The position numbers and the translations under genes were made by a program. DNA of 56,543 nt from JBGPJM01 sp041485385 (lineage in GTDB: Bacteria > Planctomycetota > Phycisphaerae > Phycisphaerales > UBA1924), in NCBI GenBank assembly GCA_041485385.1, contig JBGPJM010000004.1, forward strand, positions 1 through 56,543, given 5' to 3'. Positions within the stretch are counted from its first letter, which is position 1, and each line of letters opens with the position of its first letter. Below, piece by piece: positions 40,499-49,435 of this stretch. A model generated the notes under the pieces. That model was not told the origin of the DNA, did no database searches, and worked only from the letters and a program-made list of their open reading frames with translations.

Positions 40499-41187
40499 GC
40501 GTTCCTCTCCCCTGCCGGGCTGGGTCGATCCGGGGTCAATCTCTGACGCATCGACTGGCGAGCGCGGTGCACATGGCTCATCGCGGTGCCCTCCGGGACA
40601 TCGAGTGCCAGCGCGATGTCCTTGTACGACATGTCGTGCACCGCCCGCAGCAGCAGGCACGCCCGTGCCGTCTCGTCGAGCAGGTCCAAGGCGCTCAGCA
40701 CGCGGTCGTCGAAGCTCCCCTGGTCGCGGGCGATCTGCCCCCGGCTGGTCACCACCCGGGCGCTTCGCTCCGATGGCGTCTCGGGCCCGGCGCCCACGGC
40801 CACATCGACTCCGTCGAGCGTCCCCGCCGCCCGCGTCTTCTGTCGCCGTGCCTCGTTCAACGCCGTGTACCGCACGAATCGTCCCATCCACGCAAGGAAG
40901 CTGGTCCCCGGTTCGAACTCATCGAGCTTCTGCATCGCCGCGACCGCCGCCTCCTGGACGACGTCCTCGGCCCTGGTCCGATCACCGACGACCGACGCGG
41001 CGATGCACCACAGCGCGCGCGAAACGCCGGTGAACTCCGCCGCGAACTCCTCCCGGCTGAGCCGGACGCCCGCCGTGCCCGGCCGAGCGGCCGCCCCGGG
41101 CGCGCCCACCTCGACCGGCACACGGCGCCCCGGGTCTGTCCGGGCGCCGGTAGCCGAGGGTGGCGGGTTCGTCGGATTCGGTGACAA
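40495..41187 (-). CDS. ECF-type RNA polymerase sigma factor
   Basis: 230 residues. Region 2 is seen in SRALWCIAASVVGDRTRAED followed by VVQEAAVAAMQKLDEFEPGT and FLAWMGRFVRYTALNEARR; region 4 in ALDLLDETARACLLLRAVHD and MSYKDIALALDVPEGTAMSH followed by VHRARQ. The N-terminal about 45 residues are Pro- and Ala-rich. The start is uncertain: TTG at 41187 gives the full frame, and GTG at 41121 is a possible alternative. It is encoded with its anti-sigma factor. Target promoters are not evident in the window. Confidence 0.9.
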   Translation of the reverse strand: MSPNPTNPPPSATGARTDPGRRVPVEVGAPGAAARPGTAGVRLSREEFAAEFTGVSRALWCIAASVVGDRTRAEDVVQEAAVAAMQKLDEFEPGTSFLAWMGRFVRYTALNEARRQKTRAAGTLDGVDVAVGAGPETPSERSARVVTSRGQIARDQGSFDDRVLSALDLLDETARACLLLRAVHDMSYKDIALALDVPEGTAMSHVHRARQSMRQRLTPDRPSPAGERNA

Positions 41188-41526
41188 TCACTGCTCCCGA
41201 ATTGCGGTGCCCCCCCTGTTTATTGCAGGACGGCCCCCGAAATCGTACCACATCCGTCAGGTTCCGTACCCCCGCCGGTCTTTTCTATGCCCGCGCCGGA
41301 TTTGTTGCAAGCACGACGCCTCCCGACGACATCTCCTTCAAGCTCCACAACAGCGCTGCGGCGGCCCAGCTTCGTACCGGGTCGCCGCGGCTTCGTTGGC
41401 GCCGCGTCCCTCCCTGCCAGGGGGTCGTCGGCGCTTTTTTCTCTCTCCGCCCCGGGCGCCGGGCGCCGACGCACCGCCCGGCCCCGGGGCTCTGTTCTTC
41501 GCGCCCCACCCTACCATGCGGCCACT

Positions 41527-42366
<840 letters not shown>

Positions 42367-42497
42367 CCCCGCAAATCCCCGCTCGCGAGATGCCCGGTCC
42401 GCCGCGAAACAGGCATCTCATGCCATGGTCGTCCCGCGATGTTGCACGCGTCCGATGCGCGGTGTAGGTTTTGGCATCCCCGCTCCGCAAGGATTCC

Positions 42498-43580
42498 ATG
42501 ATGAAAACCAGCTTCTCCGGTGAACGCCTGTCCCGCCTGCTCCTGGCCGCCATCCTGGGGCTGGCCCCGAACGCCGCGTCCGCCTCCGAAACCATCCGCT
42601 TCATGATCGACCCCGCCTCCAGCACGCTGACGTCGAGCTTCAACGCCTCCGCGAACTTCTCGGGCACGCTCATCGGCAACTACAACGCCGCGGGCAACCC
42701 TGGGGGCACCCGCACGCTGCTGGGCGCCTTCGGGCTTTGCACCTCGGGGAATCAGCCCGTGCCGTACACCGGTCACGGGAGCGCCTCGGGGAGCCCCACG
42801 ACCAACCCCACCGGCACGTTCACGCTGACCCTCGAGCCGGGCGGCCCGTCGCCGCACGTCTGCCTCTCCGGCCTGTCGATCAACCTCCTCGGCGCCGCGA
42901 TGCCGACGATCCCCACGAACTCCACCATCACCTACCAGGGCTTCCGCACATGCAGCCCCACGGGCTTCTTCCCCAATGTCCCCAATCTCCCGATCCCCCT
43001 CGGCGACGCAACCCTCAACTCCATGACCGCGACCCAGACATTCCGCAACTCCCCCGGCACATTGACCATCGGGCCGCCGGGCGTCTTCGCATTCTCGATC
43101 CCCACCACCGTCACCGTCGCGGCCACCATCACCCTCGGCGGCGGGCCCAGCGACCTCGCGCCCCAGGACCTCCCCGTCACCGTCACTGGCACGGTGAACC
43201 TGACCGGCGCGACCCCAGCTTCCACGCTCTCCCTCAGCGTCTCCATCATGCAGGATCAGACCACACCCATCCCCGGCCCGCAGGACGTCCCCTTCGATCT
43301 CCCCACCGGCCTGGGCGGCACCGCCCACCTGCTGGTGGACATCTCCGTCGATTCCTCGTCCACCAGCGTCATGGCGACCGCCAGCTCGATCGCTGCCGGC
43401 ACGCACATCACCCCCTGCCTGGCCGACTTCAACGTCGACGCGGCGGTCAACAGCCAGGACTTCTTCGACTTCCTGACCGTCTTCTTCGCGAACTCTCCCG
43501 ACGCCGACTTCAACTGCGACGGAACCGTCAACAGCCAGGACTTCTTCGACTTCCTGACGTCGTTCTTCGCCGGGTGTTGA
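42498..43580 (+). CDS. Secreted protein with two GC-type dockerin-like repeats
   Basis: 360 residues. The ATG at 42498 (or the adjacent 42501) is preceded by AAGGA and opens a signal peptide (LSRLLLAAILGLAPNAASA). The main part is a Ser/Thr/Pro-rich beta domain with no known family (FMIDPASSTLTSSFNASANF, LSINLLGAAMPTIPT). The end has two tag copies, DFNVDAAVNSQD and DFNCDGTVNSQD, each followed by FFDFL and FF, and terminates in AGC. The EF-hand-like loops resemble dockerins, which bind cohesins in other bacteria. It is followed by a second tagged gene after a 103-bp gap containing an ATCG microsatellite. Confidence 0.8.
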   Translation: MMKTSFSGERLSRLLLAAILGLAPNAASASETIRFMIDPASSTLTSSFNASANFSGTLIGNYNAAGNPGGTRTLLGAFGLCTSGNQPVPYTGHGSASGSPTTNPTGTFTLTLEPGGPSPHVCLSGLSINLLGAAMPTIPTNSTITYQGFRTCSPTGFFPNVPNLPIPLGDATLNSMTATQTFRNSPGTLTIGPPGVFAFSIPTTVTVAATITLGGGPSDLAPQDLPVTVTGTVNLTGATPASTLSLSVSIMQDQTTPIPGPQDVPFDLPTGLGGTAHLLVDISVDSSSTSVMATASSIAAGTHITPCLADFNVDAAVNSQDFFDFLTVFFANSPDADFNCDGTVNSQDFFDFLTSFFAGC

Positions 43581-43582
43581 TG

Positions 43583-43598
43583 ATCGATCGATCGATCG
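43583..43598. repeat. (ATCG)4 microsatellite
   Basis: Four perfect ATCG units at 43583-43598 lie just after the stop codon of the upstream gene. The run is self-complementary (CGATCG). It could vary by slippage but has no evident function. Confidence 0.85.
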
Positions 43599-43683
43599 GT
43601 GTCTTCCGTCGTGAACCTTGTGCCGGCCATGTCTCCCGCGTTCCGCGCCCGGACGCTCCCGTAATCGCCCCGAGGATACACAA

Positions 43684-45300
43684 ATGACCCGCCGAACCTG
43701 CTCGCTCGTGTCGCTCGCGGCGACATTCGTCTTGATCGCAGCGCCGGTCGCGCTCGCGCAGTTCTCCTCCGACCCGGCCGTCAACTTCGACATCGCCGAT
43801 CGTGCCAGCGAGCAGGTCCAGCCCAAGATCCGCCTCGCGCCCGACGGCAGCTTCTTCGTCTCCTGGTTCGACAACGCCGCCGGCGGCTACGACGTCTACC
43901 TGCAGCACTTGAGCGCCTCCGGGAACGAACTCTGGCCCCACAACGGCATCCTCGTCGCCGACCGCTCCTTCTCATCGACCGTCGACTACGACCTCCGCGT
44001 CGACGCCGGCGGCAACGCCCTGGTGGCATTCAACGACGACCGCTCCGGCATGAGCCAGATCACCGTTGCCAAGGTCGCCCCCGATGGGTCGATGCAGTGG
44101 ACCGCCGCCGGCGTGACCGTCTCCTCCGGCACCGTCTTCAAGGCCAACCCGCGCCTGGCCGTGCTCAGCGATGCCGACATCATGGTCGGCTGGAGCGAGA
44201 GCCCCGGCTTCAAGCTCCAGAAGCTCGACCCCGCCGGCGTCCCGGTCGGCGCGACCCAGACGATCAGCGAGTCCGGGCGCACGATCTCGCTCTGCGACCT
44301 GCAGCCCTCCGACAACGGCTCCTTCATCGCCCTCTGGGTGCGTCCGTTCAATACCAGCGGCCAGAGCAACAAGTACCTCTACACCCAGAAGTACGACGCC
44401 GGCTACGCGCCGCTCTGGCCCGTGACGGCCGGCGCCGCCGCGGTTGTCGTCTACGGCCCAACCGGTGCGCCCTACGGCGCGCAGGGCGGGTCGGTGCAGA
44501 ACGGCTACTTCCCCCCGTTCTTCCCCGACGGCGCGGGCGGGGCCATCTACGGCTGGTACGAGAATGCCGGCCCGCGGACGTCGTATGTGCAGCACGTCCT
44601 CGCCGACGGCTCTCAGGCGTTCCAGCTCAACGGCCTCCCCGTCACCGGCGCAACGCCCAACCTCATCAAGGTCTCCGCCGGCCTCTCGTACGACGCCTCG
44701 ACGGGCGACATACTCCTGGGCTGGAGCCAGACCGACTCGGCCACCCAGAGCCAGTACGCGCTGCTGGCCCAGAAGATCACCAGCGCCGGCGTGCTTGCCT
44801 GGGGCGCCGGCGGCACGCAGGTCCTCGCGCCCAGCCTCAATCAGAACTCCTTCTGCCGCACCATCGAATACGGCGGAGGGTGCTACATTGTCAGCTTCGA
44901 CGCGCGCTCGGCCACCACCGGCGTTGTCGTTGCGGCGCGTATCGCCTCAGCGGGCACGCTCGCCTGGCCCGGCGGCACGCTCCTGGCCAGCTCCCGCAAC
45001 ACCGGCAAGGCCCGTCTCGATGTGGCACGCTCCGCCACCGGCCAGGCCGTCCTCGCCTGGACCGACGGTCCCGGCGGTTTGGGCGATGTGCTCGTCCAGG
45101 ACGTCAACCCCGACGGCACGCTCGGCAACCCCGCGTGCACCCCCGATATCAACCACGACGGCCTGCTCAACTCGCAGGATTTCTTCGACTTCCTGACCGC
45201 CTTCTTCGCCGGCTCCCCGTCCGCCGATTTCAACCACAACGGCGCCGTGAACTCCCAGGATTTCTTCGATTTCCTGACCGCGTTCTTCGCCGGATGCTGA
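43684..45300 (+). CDS. Secreted protein with beta-propeller-like repeats and two GC-type dockerin-like repeats
   Basis: 538 residues. Signal peptide (CSLVSLAATFVLIAAPVALA) and then repeats of about 55 residues with FVSWFDNAAGG, LVAFNDDRSG, MVGWSESPG, IYGWYENAG, LLGWSQTDS and LAWTDGPGG, each with a W/F-N/D pattern and an upstream PDGS-type turn. This regular spacing suggests a beta-propeller. The end carries two tag copies (DINHDGLLNSQD and DFNHNGAVNSQD, each with FFDFLTAFF) and finishes in AGC. No enzymatic motif is seen. ATG 43684 was chosen because it opens the signal peptide. Confidence 0.8.
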   Translation: MTRRTCSLVSLAATFVLIAAPVALAQFSSDPAVNFDIADRASEQVQPKIRLAPDGSFFVSWFDNAAGGYDVYLQHLSASGNELWPHNGILVADRSFSSTVDYDLRVDAGGNALVAFNDDRSGMSQITVAKVAPDGSMQWTAAGVTVSSGTVFKANPRLAVLSDADIMVGWSESPGFKLQKLDPAGVPVGATQTISESGRTISLCDLQPSDNGSFIALWVRPFNTSGQSNKYLYTQKYDAGYAPLWPVTAGAAAVVVYGPTGAPYGAQGGSVQNGYFPPFFPDGAGGAIYGWYENAGPRTSYVQHVLADGSQAFQLNGLPVTGATPNLIKVSAGLSYDASTGDILLGWSQTDSATQSQYALLAQKITSAGVLAWGAGGTQVLAPSLNQNSFCRTIEYGGGCYIVSFDARSATTGVVVAARIASAGTLAWPGGTLLASSRNTGKARLDVARSATGQAVLAWTDGPGGLGDVLVQDVNPDGTLGNPACTPDINHDGLLNSQDFFDFLTAFFAGSPSADFNHNGAVNSQDFFDFLTAFFAGC

Positions 45301-45436
45301 CGGGCGTCACGGAGCGCCCGCGCGCTGTCCCAGGTCCGAAGAGCGCCGACCGAAATCCCGCGAGCTGCATTGGGTCAATGACGCGCGGCCCAGCCCGGGA
45401 CGGGGGGGGCGCCCGCGCCGCATGGGTCCGTGGCGA

Positions 45437-47053
45437 TCAGACCTTTCCGCCAGGCTTCCCGTCGTGGTTCGACAGCCGCGATGACGACGGCTGCTCCCCC
45501 GGCTTGGTGAGCTTGCCGAACGCCGCCGGCAGGTCGATCCCCGCCTGCTGCGCCAGCTCGTGCAGCCGCGGCAGCACGTTCACCATGCCGGAGAGGAACT
45601 CCGACGTCGTGTTCTTCCCGCTGCCGTTGCTCCCCGTGTCCCACACCGTGATCTTGTCGATCTTCAGGTTCTGAATCGCCTTCACCTGCTCGGCCACCAG
45701 CTTGGGGAGCTGCTCGATGAGCAGCAGCGTCGGCCCCACCTGCGAGTCCGATCCGCACGCCTCGATCAGCTTGCGGTACCCCTCGGCCTTGGCCTCCATC
45801 ACCTTCTGCACGCCCGCGGCCTCGGCCTGGTACTTCAGGAGCGTCGCGTCCGCCACGCCCTTGGCCTCGCGCCGGCACTTCTCGGCCTCGGCCTCCGCCG
45901 CGATCTCGATCCGCTTCTTCTCGATCTCCTGCGGCGCGATCTGCTCCTTGGCCAGCCGGGCCAGCTCCTGGTCGCGCTGCGCGAGCAGGATGGCCTCCAG
46001 GGCCTTGGCCGACGCCACGTCAGCCCGGCGCTTCGCCTCGGCCTGGATCTCGGCGAGCTTGGCGTTGCTCTCGGCCATGGTGGCCCGCGAGGTGTTCTCC
46101 CCGGTCACGGCCCGGGACTCGGCCTCGGCCACGCGGATGCGCTGCTCCTGCTCGGCGGTCTTCTTGGCCGCGACGGTCTCGGCCTCGCGCTGCGCGCTGG
46201 CCACTTCCATGTCGCGCTTGGATTGCACCTCGCCCGTCACCGCCTGCGCCTCCATCGCCGCCACGGCGACACGCTGCGACTGCTCGGCGTTCTTCTTCCC
46301 CTCGACGGCCGCCGCCGACTCGCGGGCCACGTTCACCAGCTTCTCGCGGACCGCGATCGCCTCGCCGGTGGCGCCGTCCCGCTCCTGCTGCGCGACCTCG
46401 ACCTTGGCCCGGTTGATCGCCTCCGCCGCCGCCCGCTTGCCGATCGCCTCGATGTACCCGCTCTCGTCGGTGATGTCGCGGATGTTCACGTTGATCAGGT
46501 CCAGGCCGATCTTGTTGATCTCCTGGCCCACGTTCTCGTTGATCAGCTTCATGAACTTCTCGCGGTCCTTGTTGATCTCCTCGATCGTCAAGGTCGCGAT
46601 CACCAGTCGGAGCTGCCCCAGGATGATGTCCTGCGCCTGCTCGCGGATCTGCTGCACGTTGAGGTTCAACAGGCGCTCCGCGGCGTTGTTCATGAGCACC
46701 GGGTCGGTCGAGATGCCGACGGTGAACGTCGCGGGGGCGTTCACGCGGATGTTGTTCAGCGACAGCGAGCCCTCCAGCGGGATCTCGATCGCCAGCGGGT
46801 CCAGCGAGAGGTAGGCGTAGTCCTGCAGCAGGGGCAGCACGAAGACGCCGCCGCCGTGGATGCACTTGCTCGCACGGTCCTTCCCCACGCTCCCGTACAC
46901 CACCAGGATGCGGTTGCTCGGGCACCGCTTGTACCGGGTGATGACGAACATCACCGTGAAGATCACCGCCAGCACGGCCGCGCCGCCCAGCAACGTCCAC
47001 AGGGCCGGGAACGATTCTCCCGCACCCAGCACTGTCATCATCGCCGTATCCAT
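45437..47053 (-). CDS. Flotillin-like SPFH/band 7 protein
   Basis: 538 residues. N-terminal membrane helix (LWTLLGGAAVLAVIFTVMFV), SPFH domain with NRILVVYGSVGKDRASKCIH, LNLNVQQIREQAQDIILGQL and EINKIGLDLINVNIRDITDE, then a long Ala/Glu-rich coiled coil (residues about 230-430, repeated EAQAVTGE-like units) and a C-terminal segment that ends in PFGKL-like sequence. Flotillins organise membrane microdomains. The partner NfeD-like gene lies upstream on the same strand, the usual arrangement (NfeD/flotillin). ATG 47053 was chosen because it opens the helix and has AAGGGA upstream. Confidence 0.93.
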   Translation of the reverse strand: MDTAMMTVLGAGESFPALWTLLGGAAVLAVIFTVMFVITRYKRCPSNRILVVYGSVGKDRASKCIHGGGVFVLPLLQDYAYLSLDPLAIEIPLEGSLSLNNIRVNAPATFTVGISTDPVLMNNAAERLLNLNVQQIREQAQDIILGQLRLVIATLTIEEINKDREKFMKLINENVGQEINKIGLDLINVNIRDITDESGYIEAIGKRAAAEAINRAKVEVAQQERDGATGEAIAVREKLVNVARESAAAVEGKKNAEQSQRVAVAAMEAQAVTGEVQSKRDMEVASAQREAETVAAKKTAEQEQRIRVAEAESRAVTGENTSRATMAESNAKLAEIQAEAKRRADVASAKALEAILLAQRDQELARLAKEQIAPQEIEKKRIEIAAEAEAEKCRREAKGVADATLLKYQAEAAGVQKVMEAKAEGYRKLIEACGSDSQVGPTLLLIEQLPKLVAEQVKAIQNLKIDKITVWDTGSNGSGKNTTSEFLSGMVNVLPRLHELAQQAGIDLPAAFGKLTKPGEQPSSSRLSNHDGKPGGKV

Positions 47054-47202
47054 TGCTTCCTTCCCTTCGCTGTCTCTACCCCAGTTCGCCCGATCTTCAA
47101 GGCCGTACACTGAAGAGGCCCGGGGCACACCGCCGCTCGCCTTCCGTCTCCCCTCCGATCAAGCCCCTCCGCGCCTCCGCGAGCGCATTCCGAGCCGCCC
47201 GC

Positions 47203-47784
47203 TCACATGGGCGCGACCGTCAGCGTCCGGTCGTCGTTCACGCCGATCACCTTCACCCGCGCCTGCGTCGCCAGCGCCGGCCCGCCGCTCACGGCGTTGT
47301 AGATTCGCTGCCGGTTCTCCACCACCACCCGCACCTGGCCCTGGCCGTGGCCCTGCTCTGGGATCGACACGTACACCGTCCCGTCCGCCCCCACCGTCGA
47401 GTCGATCGGCACGTTGCCGCTGCTCTGCAGGCCCCACGCGGCCCTGAGCAGGATCCCCACCAGCCACACCATCCCCGCGCCGCACACCAGGCCCACGAGC
47501 ACGCTGGTCAGCTCGTTCCAGCCGCTCCCCTTCAGCGACCCCAGCCCGCCCCATCCGAATCCCATGAGGAACGCGGTGATCGACTGCACGCTCAGCAGCT
47601 TGAGCGCGTCCCCGGTGTCCGAGTGCACATCCCCCGTGTCGGCGTGCACGTCGAAGTCATGATGGATGTCCACCCCCGCCCCGCCCAGCATCATCAGCAG
47701 CACCCGGAGCAGGAACACCCCCGTGCCCACAAGGGCCGGGATCGTGAACCACGTGGCGTTGCCGGTAAGGAAGATCTCGTACAT
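47203..47784 (-). CDS. NfeD/YuaF-like membrane protein, flotillin partner
   Basis: 193 residues. Three to four membrane helices (TIPALVGTGVFLLRVLLMML, LTSVLVGLVCGAGMVWLVG and others) are followed by a C-terminal OB-fold-like beta domain (VGADGTVYVSIPEQGHGQGQ, VRVVVENRQRIYNAVSGGPA, KVIGVNDDRTLTVAPM). This matches the NfeD1b/YuaF group that is encoded with flotillins and helps organise membrane domains. The His/Asp-rich stretch HHDFDVHADTGDVHSDTGD after the first helix is distinctive. ATG 47784 opens the first helix; 149 bases separate it from the flotillin gene. Confidence 0.78.
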   Translation of the reverse strand: MYEIFLTGNATWFTIPALVGTGVFLLRVLLMMLGGAGVDIHHDFDVHADTGDVHSDTGDALKLLSVQSITAFLMGFGWGGLGSLKGSGWNELTSVLVGLVCGAGMVWLVGILLRAAWGLQSSGNVPIDSTVGADGTVYVSIPEQGHGQGQVRVVVENRQRIYNAVSGGPALATQARVKVIGVNDDRTLTVAPM

Positions 47785-48063
47785 CGCTCGCCCCCTTCGC
47801 GTTGGGCGGTCGGCGGCCGGATTTGGCCGCTTGTTCCTGCCATTGTATTGGGAATCGTACCCGACAGTATTTCGCGGCAAACAGCGGTCGAACGTGCCCC
47901 GTGGGGCCGCCGAGCCGGTGAACTATGAAGGAAACGTGAAGAAAACAGCCCCCGACGCAAGCGCTACGGCCCCCCGGCCTCCGGCCACCTCTTGCATGAC
48001 TCAGCGATCATCAGCGGCCGCGTTCCCCAGCGCCCCAGCGTGCCATCCGCACCCGCCCTCCGC

Positions 48064-49380
48064 CTACGCCGCCATCCCCCCCGACTCGTCCCGCGGCTCC
48101 TCCCCGTCCCCCAGCGAGCCCCACTTGTTCTTGGGCAGGTGCCGGTGGTGGATCTTGATCACTTTCGCCAGCTGCGCCGCGAACAGGTCTCGCACCGTCG
48201 CCAGCTGCTGCACCAGCGTCGTGCTGTACGGCGTCTTGCGGTCCCGGAACAGAAGGAAGATCGCCAGGCTCTCCTGCGCGTGCTGGCAGCAGAACCCAAT
48301 GACGTCGGCGTCGCCCATCCACTCCGCGTCGTCGGAGATGTACTTGTCCAGCGACTTGCGGTCGGTCAGGTGCATCATGTCGGCGACCCCCTCGAACCGC
48401 GGCGCGATCACGTTCGCCATGTGGTCCAGCAGGATGTCCACCGTGTCTTTCGGGCAATCAAAGTTGACGTAGGCGCCCAGCGAATAGTCCCCGCTGGTCG
48501 TCGGCAGGAACACGGCCGCGTTCGTCGGCCCGCTCTTGCTCAGAACGAACTCCAGCGTGGTCCGCAGGAGCGACTCGACGTCCAGCTCCTGCCGGATCAG
48601 GCCGTTGAACTCAGAGGCGATCGTGACCCGGTTCATCTGCTCTGAAAGCTCCTGGTACGCCTGACCCACATCGGTACAAAGGGAATCCACCTGTCGCACA
48701 ACCTGCCGTCGGGCCGAGTTCAGCCGCCTGCAAATCCGCTTCAGTCGCGCAATCCGGTTTTCCTGGCGCCAAGCCTCCAGCGCCCGCGCCGCCGCCGCCC
48801 CGATCCGCTCCGCTAACTCGCGCGCGCCGATCCCCGCACCCAGCAGGTCCGCCGCCCCGCACCGCATCGCCCTCACCGCCTCGTCCAGCGTCGCCGCCCG
48901 GCTGCACAGCACCGTCCCGATGCCGCACCGGCGCGCCCTCTCCGCCAGGTCGAACCCCGACCCGTCCGGCAGCTCGACGTCGATAACCGCCAGGCACGGC
49001 CGGGCGACGTCGCCGTCTTCCGCGTGGTTCTGGGTCCTTCTCGATCGGATAGCCCTCGACCCCGCGCGCCAGGACTCCGCGGCCTGCACCCGCACGCCGC
49101 ACGCGATCATCGCCTCGGCGACGGCCCGCTGCCAGCTCTTGTCCGCGGAGACGACCACGATCCGCTTGGGGCCCTCGGGCCGCCGGACGAGGGGCTCGCC
49201 CCAGCCGTCCGGATCGCCGACGCTTCCGGCGATGAGCGGGTTGTGCTTCTTCTTTAGGCCCCGTGCCGGGACCGGCCCGTCCCCGGCACCGGCCCCGCGC
49301 GAAGAAGGCGTGGGGCGGGAGAGCTGGGGGGAGGCGGGCGGGATTGACGGTGGCCCGGATTCGGGTCTGCGATGCGGCAT
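48064..49380 (-). CDS. Receiver-like domain plus GAF-domain signalling protein
   Basis: 438 residues. A Pro/Arg-rich N-terminus (1-60) is followed by a receiver-like domain (KRIVVVSADKSWQRAVAEAM, LAVIDVELPDGSGFDLAERA with the phospho-acceptor Asp, and GAADLLGAG in place of the usual lysine block). A helical linker leads to a GAF domain (about residues 250-430; IRQELDVESLLRTTLEFVLS, NAAVFLPTTSGDYSLGAYVN). No kinase or effector domain is present. The ATG at 49380 was chosen for its GAGG; the TTG further upstream is less likely. It is directly downstream of the HDOD-kinase gene on the same strand. Confidence 0.72.
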   Translation of the reverse strand: MPHRRPESGPPSIPPASPQLSRPTPSSRGAGAGDGPVPARGLKKKHNPLIAGSVGDPDGWGEPLVRRPEGPKRIVVVSADKSWQRAVAEAMIACGVRVQAAESWRAGSRAIRSRRTQNHAEDGDVARPCLAVIDVELPDGSGFDLAERARRCGIGTVLCSRAATLDEAVRAMRCGAADLLGAGIGARELAERIGAAAARALEAWRQENRIARLKRICRRLNSARRQVVRQVDSLCTDVGQAYQELSEQMNRVTIASEFNGLIRQELDVESLLRTTLEFVLSKSGPTNAAVFLPTTSGDYSLGAYVNFDCPKDTVDILLDHMANVIAPRFEGVADMMHLTDRKSLDKYISDDAEWMGDADVIGFCCQHAQESLAIFLLFRDRKTPYSTTLVQQLATVRDLFAAQLAKVIKIHHRHLPKNKWGSLGDGEEPRDESGGMAA

Positions 49381-49435
49381 CAGATCCTCTGCTCTCTCTT
49401 CCACGGCCGGTAACCACCGGCGGGCCAACCGTTCG

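Noticed and set aside
47785..48063. Possible promoter with TACAAT-like box upstream of the NfeD-like gene
   Set aside because: No -35 element at a suitable distance could be recognised with confidence.
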